NCBI GenBank assembly: GCA_021018815.1
Contig: JAITYX010000065.1
Location: 1 to 64,000, forward strand
Reading direction: 5' to 3'
Length of the DNA stretch: 64,000 nucleotides
Origin: Talinum fruticosum
Taxonomy: Eukaryota; Streptophyta; Magnoliopsida; Caryophyllales; Talinaceae
Of the stretch, positions 1-11,545 are shown in pieces; positions within the stretch are counted from its first letter, which is position 1; every line of letters starts with the position of its first letter. The notes under the pieces were generated by a model that was not told where the DNA came from, did no database searches, and saw only the letters and a program-made list of their open reading frames with translations. The position numbers were made by a program, and so were the translations under genes.

Positions 1-1617
1 CAACGAAAAATTAGATGGAAATTCGTCAATACTAATAAATTCATAACGATGTGTTCTTGAATCATGGGAACCGGCGTGGGCCATTGGGAGTTTGCCCGGT
101 TGAAAAGTATAAAGCGATGCATTTTTTACAAGCGAGTGACCAGCGTGGGTCGTTTTGTGATGTGGGAATCCATGCCTTACTTTGATACCATCCAAAGCTT
201 AGGCTTGGGACTTGCGTGGGTTTCCGGTATGAATTTTGGTCCCTTTTTTTTTTTTTTCTAAGTGCAGGCCCATTGATGTCTTTGATTTTTGGCTAGAAAA
301 AGGAAAAGAAAATTTCCTTGATCCATTTTCACCCCGACCATATAGGCAAAGCTGAGTCTTCATTGCTTGGCCAATAATAAAATAAAACAAAGTATTAAAA
401 ATATTGTGACACTTTTTAGATGTTTACACAAACAAATAAGTTCCAACCTCTATTAAAGGTTCCATATTACAAAGGTTTAAAGATCGGATAACATGTTGGC
501 TCATAACCCGAATATTTCGTTTCTCATGGGATGCATGGTGAGACTTGAATGCCCAACAATCAATCAGGAATTAAGAGATTGTGCTACGAGTGGGACAATA
601 ATCACATACTCAATTGTAAAGTCAAGTTGACCCACAACTCTATAGAGAAAGGGCAATAAGGATTAAAAACCCTAATAGACGCATCTATGCCATAACCGCG
701 ATAGTGCCTAAATGTAAGAATTCTTAATGCAAACACAATTAAAACTTCCCCATCTAATTTTCGAGTCTTAACCTCTTAATAAGTGTCTCCAAGTGGAGTC
801 GCCACTATAAGTACCACGGCCTGCACCGTGAAAGGAGGCAGATTGTGTTCCAAAATATAGGAACCACGACCTCGTCCCCTTAGGGATACAACGGGTCGTA
901 CTTCCCCACCGAAGCATCGACTCTTTTTGTTTTTGTGAGGTAGGTCTCTTATTAAGTTGATTCGAGAATTTTCTTGAAATAGGGTTAGGTGAAACTATTT
1001 AATTTTCGGAAGGATTTTTAGAATTACTGAGATAGGAAAACAGAAAAGTTGATTTGGGACATACGGTAGCGAAACTCACTGGGAAAAGCAATTGAGAGTA
1101 CTTAGACCGAAGCTAGGCTTATAAGGTGTGAGAGTGGCAAGATCTAGCAAATTGGGGCACTGATAGGTTCTGGCCTTCCAGCCTTAACTCGCCGAGACAG
1201 TCTTGGTCAAGAGGCCTAGATTGCAGTGTGTTCCAAAATATTTTTCAATTCTTATGAAAAAAGGGGATGCTTTTATTAGAGGGAAAGAAGAGATTAGAAA
1301 AGAGTCGTGAGTCGATTTTGAATAAAAACTAACAAAATAAGTAATTTTCCGAATTTGAGCTTAAACCGAAGGGTCACCCGAAAATGACAAAAAGCTAAAA
1401 ATTAAGAAATGTTTTCAAAAAGACTCCATTGGCCTAAACCAATGATCCGGTGTTTGGGGATGAAGGTACAAAATGAAAAGGGGTGCTCTTCATTTTTTTC
1501 CATTATAAAAACGGTATCTACTAATTAGAAAGGGAAGTAGAAATCGTGTTAATAAAAGCAAGCAAACATCATGCAAATTATGGAATTAAAATCAAACAAA
1601 CCATGAATAAAAGCTAT
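1..1617. repeat. Old repeat, left part (gypsy/Tat-like fragment)
   Basis: No coding region is visible. Positions 791-806 hold AAGTGGAGTCGCCACT, a string I associate with untranslated regions of plant Tat/Ogre-type gypsy elements; this is from memory and weak. The stretch around 275-420 is recognisably similar to 14200-14345, on the other side of copia element A. Both share a TTTGATTTTTGG block, a GTCTTCAT block and an A-rich block ending near GACATTTTTTGG. A therefore probably landed inside an older repeat. The ORFs of 60-65 codons here have no family signature and were not called. Confidence 0.4.
1613..1617. repeat. Target-site duplication of copia element A, left
   Basis: GCTAT directly precedes the 5' LTR. 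The 3' LTR is followed by GCAAT (13536-13540), a 4-of-5 match. This supports 1618-13535 as one insertion whose duplication has since mutated. Confidence 0.6.
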
Positions 1618-3044
1618 TGAAGAATCAGGTATTAACTTATCTCTCCTAATGGTTTTTGAATTCAAGTCATTCTCACACCTTAAACATTATTTTTAAGTTT
1701 TTAATCTCTCTCCGACCAACATAAAAGTTTTTCTTGAGTGAACACTCAATCTTAGGTTTCTAACTCACTCGGATAGACTCGATAGAAATTTTTCCTAAAT
1801 AATTTCGTAAGCTTACTCATTATTTGAACTGGCTTGTTCTAAAGTTAAAACAAAATTACCGTTTTAATCATAAATTAGTCGATTTGTTTAATTGAGATTA
1901 TTTTGAAATGGCATATTATGAAACGTGTCTATATATTTCTTTAACTCGTTTATCACATTAGTATAGACACAAATGAAAGTATAACATATTGAAGATAAAA
2001 ATTATTAAATTCCATTTAATTAGATTAAAGATATTCAGCATTTAATTATTTGAATTAATTTATATCCTTGTCTAATATTGGACCAAAGTATTTTTATACT
2101 TTGACTACCACTTTGGTTTTGATTTTGCACGTGGATAAAAGTTGACTAATATCAATTTGAAAAGAAAAAACAATCAACTTCCTACCGTTAATCGCTAGCG
2201 TACGTAAAAGCCACATTTTCAAAGCGCACTCGTACACCGTGTCGTGGTTCTTTATTACCATTTCTGGTAAACTTCAACTTTGAGTATAACGGTTGTTTTT
2301 CCACCCTAGATTTCAGTCACAACAAGTGGGTTGGATTACTTTTTGAGCCAAGAACCGATGCGTAACGAATACTTTCACAACATGCTCATTTTCTAATCGG
2401 ACTTAGACTATCCTGTTACAACAGCTAGTGTTTCTCATAAATCAAGCCCAAGACACAACAGCTATATGCTTTGCTGATTATAAATAGAAGCCACTTCACG
2501 AGACTTAGAATATTGTTGGAACACAACTCTCAACTCAAATACTCAATCTTTCTAGCTTTCAACTTTGTACTTAGTTTCTCAACTTCCGAGTTGAACAAAG
2601 AAGTCTTGTAATAAATCACATTTATTTCTACTCAATTCTTCCGTAATTCCCTTGACTCAGCTATAAAGGGTAACTCAGCTTTGTTTTACCTAGTTGTAAA
2701 AGGTATCTCAGTCAGAAGTACTAAGGTAGATAAGGTAGCTTCAGTGCGTAGGAAAACTTGTATTGAATTATTTAAGGGAACAATTCGGAGAGTCATTCCT
2801 TATATTTTGTGGATTCAAAATAGTAGATTTGACTTTGTATCCGGACTAATACCATTCGTGGTTTTCTCGCCCCGCAGGGTTTCAACGTAAAATTCTTCTC
2901 GTTCTCCTCTTCCGAGTCCAATCTAGGCTTAGCTCTTATTTATGAGTTCCGATTTGAGCACGAAGTTTATATTTTCGCAAAATTTCCTTCACACACTATT
3001 CACCCCCTCTAGGATAATTCGGACTCTTAGAGTTCAAACCTTCA
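1618..3044 (+). repeat. 5' LTR of element A
   Basis: It starts TGAAGAATCAGG and ends ACCTTCA, giving TGAAG/CTTCA inverted ends, and is about 1427 bp. It aligns along its length with 12177-13535. A U3 TATA box, TATAAATAG, lies at 2479-2487, and the same box precedes AGAAGCCA in the LTRs of elements C and D. The LTR supplies promoter and polyadenylation signals; the transcript would start roughly 30 bp past the TATA box. Confidence 0.9.
2479..2487 (+). promoter_or_regulatory. LTR U3 TATA box, element A
   Basis: TATAAATAG followed by AGCC-type sequence. The same box occurs in LTRs C (29724), D (40154) and the solo LTR at 37601-39171 (about 38519), and in reverse in the minus-strand solo LTR near 32912. 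Conservation in otherwise diverged copies supports it as the genomic-RNA promoter. Confidence 0.75.
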
Positions 3045-3046
3045 AT

Positions 3047-3060
3047 TGGTAATAGAGCCT
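3047..3060 (+). other. Primer-binding site of element A (initiator Met tRNA type)
   Basis: TGGTAATAGAGCC begins two or three bases after the LTR end. It resembles TGGTATCAGAGC, the usual plant copia site complementary to the 3' end of initiator tRNA-Met, with changes in the middle. Confidence 0.75.
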
Positions 3061-3102
3061 AACCTTTGAGAAGGATCAAACAATCTAAGGTTTAAAGATT
3101 AG

Positions 3103-4896
3103 ATGACTCTTAACTATGGAGAGTTCGATGAAGAAAGGTCTTTCACCAGGTCACCAAAGTTCAAAGGGTCTAACTTTGCCCACTAGAAGAAGATTATGGA
3201 ATGCTTCATCCAAGACTACTATGAAGAATTCCGGAGGATCATCTCGCACGAAAATGATATTCCCACCAATTTGGATGGCACTCGAACCGTAGCCAAGGTG
3301 AAGACAAAATTCACTTATGAGGAGAACAAAAAGCATAGAAAGAATTTCAAGGCTATGAACATCCCGATGTGCACCATAGATGCCCCGAATACAATAGAGT
3401 ATCCGCTTGTGATATAACAAAGGAGGTGTGGGACACTCTTCTCACCTCCTATGAAGGCACAAGTCAAGTGAGGTAGGTGAAGATAAGTCAATATCTCCAC
3501 AAGTACGAAATGTTCAATATGGAGGTCGACAAAAATATAACTCAGGTGTATATTCACTTCATTAAAATTGTCAACAATCTCAAGTCTATTGGGAAGAAAA
3601 TGTCCAACAAGGAGATTGTCATAAAGATTATGAGGAGTCTTCCGGAGAGAAGATGAGGACCAAAAGTAACGACTATTGAGGAGGCTCAGGACCTCACCAA
3701 GCTAAGACCGGATAAGCTCATTGGGAAACTTCTCACCTATGAGTTACATCTAGAGTAGGAAAAATATGACACCAACACCAAAAGAAACATTGCTCTTAGA
3801 GCCTCGGAGGAGCTTGGTCCAAGTCCAAGTTCATCAATTCTAAAGAAGATCCTATGACACTTCTAGTCGAGGCTTCAAAAGGATGATGAAGTACAAGAAA
3901 TGACAGAAGAGGCTAATGATAGAAGAGGCCAAAGCATGAGGTCTTCAAGAAGGGAAACAAAGGTAAACTCCCATCCTCTTCAAATTATCTTTAAATAAAA
4001 GCTCTAGTTATTTTGAATGTGGAAGCAAGGAACATATCGTCGGGGATTGCCCAAAAAGAAGAAAGGATGGAAAGAAGAAGAAGGTAATGGTGGCAACCTG
4101 GAGTGACGATGAGTCAAAAGAAGATGACGACATTGATGATGAATCAAAGTGTCTCATGTCACCGACGGACTCAAAAGCTACATCCGAGTTAGAGAGTAAA
4201 GCTTCAAACACTAAGGAAACCGACCCTCAGGAGGTAATCGACTATTTCCTTAAGTTCTCCAAGCATGCTTTAGTTAGATATATTTTCAATTTTTAGGAAA
4301 AGTCCAATTTTGATTCTTCTATGTTCAAAGAGAAACTTAAGTCTCTTAAGTTTGAGAACAAAGTTTTAAAAATTGATTTGGAAAACCGAGACTTAACATG
4401 AAGGTACTAGAGAATAGTTCTCAAGATAATGAGACCGAGTCGAGTGCCTCATAATAGAAAATGAGCAATCGAAAAGAAGCTCACAGAGTCTCAAGATTTA
4501 GTGTTAAAACTTACTCAAGGTCAGAAAAACCTTGATTTACTCTTGGGTTCTCAGCGTATTTCATTTCAAAAAGAAAGATTGGGCTATAATACTGAACAGG
4601 AGGATAACTCCTACAAAAATCTTTTCAATTCCAAAAACATCACTTTTAGAAAAGATGAACATGGTCCTATTCATTCAAAGAAGAAAGGGGCTGAGCCCAA
4701 AACTACTTATAAAGAAAGTCTTCTCAATGTATTTACGGAAAGAAAGACTTTCAAAAGAAGGAGACTCAGTATCCTAAGAAGAAGACTCAGAATCAGACCA
4801 AGCCTAAAATTATTGAAATCTAGGTTCCCAAAAGTGCTCTTCCTCAAAGACTCGACTTTAGTAAAAATAGTTACTCGGGTTTGTAAGAGGAAATGA
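3103..4896 (+). pseudogene. gag: gag of element A, broken
   Basis: Remnant of the capsid/nucleocapsid protein that packages element RNA. The start at 3103 matches the gag start of element C (30366): both read M-x-x-N-x-G-E-F-D-E. Later readable blocks are an FK(G)SNF-like N-terminus, the NNLKS capsid helix region, the zinc knuckle at 4009-4050 and an acidic DSKCLM segment near 4141. The first zinc ligand of the CCHC knuckle is Tyr (TAT) instead of Cys. A Trp codon in the RRWGPK motif is TGA near 3653. The protein is scattered over several frames and is non-functional. Confidence 0.8.
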
Positions 4897-4949
4897 GAAG
4901 GGTTAGTTTGTTTCTGTCTTATAGGATGCTCGAGAGAAAGAGATATCAC

Positions 4950-6690
4950 TTATACTTAAATAGTGGTTGCTTATGACACATGTCCGGAGATTCAAAACTC
5001 TTCTCTCGAGTTAGAGAAGATGAAAGGAGGAAAAGTCACATTTAGAGATAACAAGCAAGGGCAAGATTGTAGGGATTAGTAGAGTTGGCCATGGTGACAA
5101 CTCAGTTAGCCCGATCTACCTTGTCAAGGGGCTCAAATATAGTCTATTGGGTATCTCTTAGCTGTGTGACAAAGGTAAAGAGGTAAGGTTTATTCAGACT
5201 AATTGCTTCATAACTGATGCTTCTTCAAATGGGACAAAACTCTCTAGTCTAAGATCAAGTATTACATTATTCCTCTTTCTAATTCTACTCAAAATTTATC
5301 ATGTTTAAAAGCTTCTGTTAATGATGATTTATAGACGTGGCATCATAGGTTAGGTCATATTAGGGATGCATGCATTAAAGGATTTCCACCTTGAAAGTGC
5401 ATGAATTGATTCATACGGATTTATGTGGTGAAATCCCGTCAAAAGCTTAGGAGATAAATCATATGTACTTGTCATTGTTGATGATTTCTCATGATTGACC
5501 TAGGTCTTTTTTCTAAAGAATAAAAATAAAGCCTTTAAAGAGTTCACCAAGGTCTGCAAGCACATTTAAGTAAAGTTTGAGACTCAAATTAGAAGACTAC
5601 GAACCGACCATGGAAGAAAGTTCGACTTCTTAGAATTTGCGGACTTCGCGACAAGAATGATATTTCCAAATACTTCTTAGCACCTAGACCTCCTCAGTAG
5701 AATGGAGTACTAGAGAGAAAGAATAGACTTGAACAAAGAGGAAGGACAATGATGATTGAAAACGACCTTCCTTACTATTTCTAAGCTAACGCAGATGAAC
5801 ATAGCAAATTACACTCTTAATAGATGCCTCATTCGACCTATTTTGAAGAAAACTCCATATGAGCTTTACAAGGGAAATAAGCCCAACATTTCGTACTTCA
5901 AGCCATTCGGGTGTAAGTTCTTTTTGCGTAACAATGGTAAGGATCATTTTACTAAGTTTGATACGAGGTCGGATGAAGGAATTTTTCTAGGTTATTCTTC
6001 ACATAGCACAGACTTGTCACATTTTCAACAAAAGGACTAACAGAGTGGAAGAAAGCATCCATGTTATTTTAGATGAAATTGATAATGACAGAGTTAAGTG
6101 AATTAACATTCTCGGATTTCAAGCTCAACGAAATGATGATGAAGTAGTGGAAGCCGAGCCCGGAATGATTGAAAATAAGATAACCGAGCCCACTCATAAT
6201 GAGGTAGTTCAAGAACCAGCTTAGACTACTCGAATCACAAGAAGAAGCAAAGATATAACCAGGTCGGATAGCTGAAGAAACAAGTGCTCCATCATCCAAT
6301 CTAGTAAACTAGAGGTCAAGTAAAGCTTTCAAGTATGCCTTTAGTCATCCACTCGAGAATATAATTTGTGACATGAACTTAGGGGTAAGAACTCGTTCTT
6401 CTTTGCATAATCTATGTGCATTATCTACATTTATCTCATTAGTTGAACCTAAAAATGTAATAGAAGCTTTACTTAAACCTGAATGGGTAGAGGTCATGCA
6501 AGAAGAGCTCTCACAATTTGAAAGAAACCAAGTTTGAATCTTGACCAAACGACCTTCCGACCACCCAGTTATAGGAACCAAATGGGTATCCGAGAACAAA
6601 CCTGGATAAGGGAGGGTTGGTAGTCAAAAATAAGGCCAGATGTGTTGTTGAGGGATATAACCAAGAAGAAGGAATAGATTATGGGAAACC
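4950..6690 (+). pseudogene. pol: pol of element A, part 1 (protease, integrase, start of RT), broken
   Basis: The protease active-site region is at 4953-4967 and reads L-N-S-G-C where C and D read L-D-S-G-C, so the catalytic Asp is Asn. The GAG-pre-integrase WHHRLGHI is near 5337. Integrase blocks follow: a HTDLCGE-like stretch near 5410, a DHGRKFDF-like stretch near 5609 and PFGCKFF near 5908, in a 94-codon open segment at 5756-6040. RT begins near 6480 and reads TKRPSDHPVIGTKW before it is cut by the CACTA element at 6691. Multiple stops and frame changes make it non-functional. RT continues at 8417. Confidence 0.8.
6688..6690. repeat. 3-bp target duplication of the CACTA-like element, left
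   Basis: ACC here is repeated at 8417-8419. Removing 6691-8419 restores an ordinary copia RT reading around GETFAPVAR, which supports the excision boundaries. Confidence 0.7.
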
Positions 6691-8416
6691 CACCACTATA
6701 AGAACCACTTTTAACGATGGGTCTTTAACGATGGTTATAATAGAAAATCATTGTAAAAAATGATGCAATGGCATTTTATAAAAAAGCAATTTTTAATGTA
6801 CATATATGATGATAGTTCTTTGAATAAATCGTCATTAAAAGTTCAAATTGAACTTTTAATGACAGTTCATTCAAAGAACCGTCGTCATAGATGTATTTAT
6901 GATGACGGTTCATTGAAAGAACCGTAGTTAAAAGTTCAAAGTTAACTTTTAACGACGGGTCATTCAAAGAACTCGTCGTTAAAAGTTAACTTTAAACTTT
7001 TAACGACGGTTCATTCAAATAACCGTCGTCATAGATGTATTTATGATGACAGCTTTAATGAAAGAACCATCATTAAAACTTCACACTACCACAGATATGA
7101 CTTTTAGGGTTCAAGTTTTTTCATTTTCGGAAACCTATTTAACCCTTTTAACCGTGCCTCTCTCTCGCCCTCTTTCTCCTATCGAACACTACTTAATCTC
7201 CCCTTCTCTCTTTGGTCTCCCATCTAACATCCCCCGCTCTCTCTCTCTCTTCGGTCTCCCATGGCACTTGAAAATCTCCCCCTCTCTTTCTCTCTATTCG
7301 GTTTCCCATGGCGCTTGAAAGATCTCCCTCTTTCTCTCTCTCTTCAAACGGCCGTTGGAAAAATTGGGCGCTTCGATCTCCAAGGGTGAGCACCGTTAAC
7401 GACGTGTTCTTCACCGAGGAGACATTGGGCTCTTCCGATCTTTAAGGCTGAGCACTATCGCCGGCAGAAAGGGAGACAATTGTTTTGACTCCTCCGCCGT
7501 CGTCCTCACTAGAGATAGATTTCCCGAGACAACGAAGCAACGGCTCGGTGGGTGAGTAGCAAGCAACGGCTCAAATTGTCTCTTATCCCTCCCGCCGTTT
7601 GATTTAAGTTGGAGTCAAAATGAAGTAACCATCAGCTATGGATTTGCAGAAACTTGAACATAGAAAAAGAGAGAGAAAAAGAGCGAGAGAGAGAGAAAGA
7701 GAGATCCATGGCGAGAAAACGTCAAAATTTGCTCGGATCGGGGCTATCGAATTCGAAGAGAAGTTGAAGCGGATCGGTGAAGATCTCTAGTTCTAAAAGT
7801 GTTTGATAGTGCGAGTGTTTCGTTTAGAGTGATTGAATTCGATTGGATAACATTTTGGATTTTGATGCAATTTATATTTCGGATATGGCTTGTTAAATTT
7901 GTGACCAAACTCTCATTCTTCCGATTAGCTTTTAGTTTTTTAAATCTAAATTATTTTTCTTATTTTGTCTTTCTAGTGTTAAGATATATTCTAGTGTTAT
8001 AATCTGGGCTTGATTTTGCTCGTATAATATGAACTGGAAACTAGAGACTCTTTCGTTGTTTGAGCACCTTTGTGTTCATATGCTTGCCGATTATGTTCTG
8101 CTATTGTCTTCCCTTCATCCGGGAATTTCAGCGAGTTCCCAAAACGTCTTTCCCTGAATAATTTGTTTTTTAAAAATAATTGTATTTCTTACTATGGTTC
8201 TTCAAGAAGAACCGTCGTTATAGGTCAATCTATAACTACGGTTCTTTAAGAAGAACCATCGTTATAGGTCACCTATGACGACAATCCTCTTGAAGAATAG
8301 TCGTCATAGGCCTTCTTTTACTATGGTTTTGAACCGTAGTAAAGATGCCCACCTACATTGACGGCCACAAAGACGACTCCCGATAACCGTAATTAAAAGT
8401 GGTTCCCGTAGTAATG
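6691..8416 (+). mobile_element. CACTA-like non-autonomous DNA transposon in RT of element A
   Basis: About 1726 bp. The left end is CACCACTATAAGAACCACTT. The right end, read in reverse complement, is CATTACTACGGGAACCACTT, so terminal differences are nearly all transitions. A 3-bp duplication (ACC) flanks it, as expected for CACTA (En/Spm) elements. Both subterminal regions (6700-7080 and 8200-8400) are full of short direct and inverted repeats built on AACGACGGTTCTTT-like units, the usual transposase-binding arrangement. No transposase is encoded. The interior has a CT-rich tandem repeat (7195-7345) and a short start GCGAGAAAACG near 7710 leading to a stop within 20 codons. Confidence 0.75.
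7195..7345 (+). repeat. CT-rich tandem repeat inside the CACTA-like element
   Basis: Three imperfect units of roughly 45 bp, each with a CTCTCTCT run, a TCGGTCTCCCAT-type core and GCGCTTGAAA or similar. This resembles a leader region of a transcript. The small ORFs it makes on both strands are low-complexity and were not called as genes. Confidence 0.5.
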
Positions 8417-9660
8417 ACCTTTGCAATCGTTGTTAGGACTAAGGTAATAAGAATTCTTTTAGCATTTGCATCCAACATAAACATTAAGCTATATCAAATG
8501 GATGTTAAGTGCATTTTTAAATGGTTATATTCAAGAAGAAGTTTATATAGAGCTACTCCCTAGATTTGAAAACGCTCAATTTCTCAATCATGTGTTCAAA
8601 TTACAAAAACTTTGTATGGTTTGAAACAAGCTCCAAGAGCTTGGTACGAAAGATTAAGTAGTTTTTTGGTTGAAAATAGATTTCAAAGAGGGTTGATTGA
8701 CAAAATTCTATTTATAAAACCAAGGGGAATGACTTTCTCATAATTTAGATATATGTTGATGATATAATTTTTGGCGTTACTAATGGTATTTTTGCCAAGA
8801 AGTTTTTGAGCTTATGAGACAGGAATTTCAAATGAGCATGATGAGAGAACTTAATTTCTTTCTTTGACTCGCAAATCAAGTAAGACAAGGATGAAATCTA
8901 TGTCAATTAGTCCAAGTATGTAAAAGAATTACTCAAGAAGTACAAGCTACAAGATGCTAAACCAAGCAACGAGCTTCAATAAGTACCAATACAAAACTTG
9001 ACTCGGATGAGAAAGGTAAGACAAGTAGATTAGAAACTATATATTACATCTAGCATACCAGTATATTATGTTTAGTGTCTATCTCGTGTGTAAGATTTTA
9101 AGCTAATCCAAAAGAATCACATCTCACTACGGTGAAGATAAGTTTTAGATATCTTGCAGGAACTCGGACACTAGGTCTACGAGTACTCAAAAGACTCAAG
9201 TCTGACCCTTAGTGGTTACTCAAAGGTTGATTATACTGGGTACAAGGTTGATAGGAAGAGTACTTCAGGAGCATGCCAATTTCTAGGTCACTCACCCATC
9301 TTCCGGCACTCAAAGAAGCAAAATTCAGTTGCCCAACAACCGAGGCTGAGTACATAGCAGCAGGAGCTTGTTGTGCTAAGTTACCATGGATCAAGCAACA
9401 TCTCAAAGATTTGGGACTTACATCCACAACAATTCCTATCAAGTGCGACAATTAAAGTGCTATGAATATCACAAAGAACCCAATTCAGCATTCAATGACA
9501 AAATACATTAAGGTAAGATATCACTTTATGAGAGAGCAATCTATAAAAGGCGATAGTGAAAATAAGTTTTGCTTCATTAGAAATAAGCTTGGTATGTTTA
9601 ATGCCCGATTATATGCTTTATTGTATGTTTTATCTTGTTTATACATGTTTTCATGAAGCA
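8417..9660 (+). pseudogene. pol: pol of element A, part 2 (RT and RNase H), broken
   Basis: Continues RT after the CACTA insertion: LYQMDVKC near 8492, a degraded LKQAPRAW near 8620, and an intact catalytic motif YVDDIIFG near 8752. RNase H follows, with a DRKSTSGACQFLG-like block near 9250, a TEAEYIAAG block near 9340 and CDN near 9444. The C-terminal tail FCFIRNKLGMFNA is at 9565-9605. The segment just before it, which in other copies reads ADIFTKP, has been deleted here: EQSIKGDSENKFCF joins directly. Many stops; a relic only. Confidence 0.8.
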
Positions 9661-10190
9661 TAGTTTGAATTACTGGTAATTCAGTTGATACTTTATGAAA
9701 CCAAGTTCTAGTTGTGAGCTACTCGATCGCTTTCGAGTAACTCATACAGCTACTTGAGTCGACTCAATCAAGAGAAAATGGACATCAAACTTCGGGATCA
9801 CCTCTAATTTAATAGAGAATGTTAGAAAATTTTTCAAAAATTTCTTTCTCTCTCTCTCTAGCACGCGAACGATAAGGAAACTAGCTGTTGGGAAGCAGTT
9901 TGAAAAGATAACCATTGAGAGACGCCTGGAATGTCAAACGGTTCAACTAATCATTGCTTTGAAAACCGTAGTCGATTACGGTTTCTATCCGTTGAGAGCA
10001 TTTGTCTATAAATATCACTTGTTCATTCTCATTCTTTCACTTTATAACTCTTGCTCTCACACTCTCTGAAACTCTCACTCGGAGCTTCTTACTCTTACTC
10101 AAACTCGGGCACTCACCTCTACATTTTTCACTCTTTTTTATCTCTTCTACCTCGATTGCTCTTAGTTTCTCTCGTTTCATCTCTTTCAAT
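9661..10190 (+). promoter_or_regulatory. Spacer with TATA box and CT-rich leader upstream of ORF3, element A
   Basis: This 530-bp spacer holds conserved blocks (GAACTAGCCGTTGGG-like near 9882) also found in B (about 24525) and C (about 37204). A TATA box, TATAAATA, is at 10007-10014. It is followed by about 175 bp of pyrimidine-rich sequence with many CTCTC and CACTC runs, up to the ORF3 start. The same TATA-plus-leader layout occurs in B and C. Inference: a separate promoter for ORF3. Confidence 0.55.
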
Positions 10191-11545
10191 ATACCGAAGA
10201 GAGGTGCAACCATTAAAGGAGGTTCAGCCACCAAGAAGGTTAGAACTTTTACTCGAGACAATCAACCTTTTTAGTCGGATGAACCACAAAAAGAAACCTC
10301 GAAGGGCAAAGCTTTAGCCTTCGAAAATCCTAAACATGCCATCGTCGCCCAACACTACTTCTTATATGATAAACTCTTTCTATCCACCAAACTTTCTTGG
10401 GTTGAAACACTCAAGAAGACCGATTTGTTCAACTACCTATGTTACAGTTGACTACATCTACCCGAATTTAGTCTCGGAATTTTATCTACATCGGACCACC
10501 AAAGACAACGTTCTTTACTCATTTGTTCAAGGGAAATGAATTTTTGACCTTCCTCTTCTCCACAAGCTCTTTAATATTCAATGTCTATTTTTGGAAACTA
10601 ACCAGTTCCTTTTGTTGAACTAGTCGAGGAATTCTTTTCTAAATATGCTCGAGCTCCTCCGAAGGCTTGCAAAAACTTTTCTATGACACAGTTGAAGTCC
10701 GAGGCCGGACTTCTCTGTTTCGTCCTTATGAGAACATTGTTCTCTTTCTATCCCTCAGAGGAGAACCCTAACAGGAGAAATCTTAAGGTTTTGTTTGATG
10801 TTCTCAAAGGATATGAGGTTGACCTCTTCCCTCTCATCCTCGGAGGAGAAACCCCTCTTCCTTTTGGAGCCCTTCTCTCTAAAATATTTACTCATTTTGA
10901 GGTTCCACTCCCTAAGGATCCCAAAAGATTTCTAAAGCCAGCCATTTCTATTGACAGAAATGAACTTCTAACCCTTGGGTACTAGGACACTGCACCTGGT
11001 GTCCGGATTCACTCTTCCGAGATCCCTCCACCTTCCTCTCCATCTAAGAAGAGCACTTAAGACCCTCTTGTTCTTGTAGTTAGTCCTTCATCTCAATCAG
11101 CCCATTATGTTCAAATCCTTGAGAAGGTGCCTTCTCAATTTGTCTGCTCTAGCCAAAGAGTTACAATCCACTCTTGGATCCTTCCAAGCCTTTATGCCAA
11201 TTCCGACCTAACTAAAAACAATGCCTCGTAGGCATATTAATCGAGTCAAACTCTAATTGATGAGCACGAGGAGGTCATCTCGAAGGCAAGAAGAGTAGAT
11301 AAAGCTACTCCAAGAGTGTCGAGCGAAGCATAAGAGGAATCGGACTCTTCCTCATACTTAGAGGAAGAACAGGAAGGAGAAGGAGAAAAAGAAGTTGCAG
11401 CCTAAGTCATCTCATCTTCGAGGGCATAGAATTAGCTTTTGAGGAAGCTGGAGAAGTTAGCCAATCGAAGCCCCTCTATTCCACAACCCATTCAACCTCT
11501 TTAGGCTAAGGGCTCGAAGTGGAAGAAGAGGAAGAGCAACCCCTT
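10191..11545 (+). pseudogene. ORF3 of element A (env-like / putative plant transposon protein), broken
   Basis: A third ORF after pol, in the position of the env-like ORF of Sireviruses. The ancestral ATG is now ATA. The N-terminus reads PKRGATIKGGSATKKVRT, basic and like a nuclear-localisation signal. Readable blocks follow: AQHYFLYDKLFLSTKLSWVE, then YPNLVSEFYLHRTTKDNVLY with SFVQGK, then a 100-codon open segment (10683-10985) with QLKSEAGLLCF and GYEVDLFP. A Pro/Ser-rich and then Glu-rich tail extends to about 11545. The VSEFY...VQGK pattern resembles the domain annotated as putative plant transposon protein. Function is unknown. I see no convincing signal peptide or membrane segment. Several stops and frameshifts. 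Confidence 0.65.
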
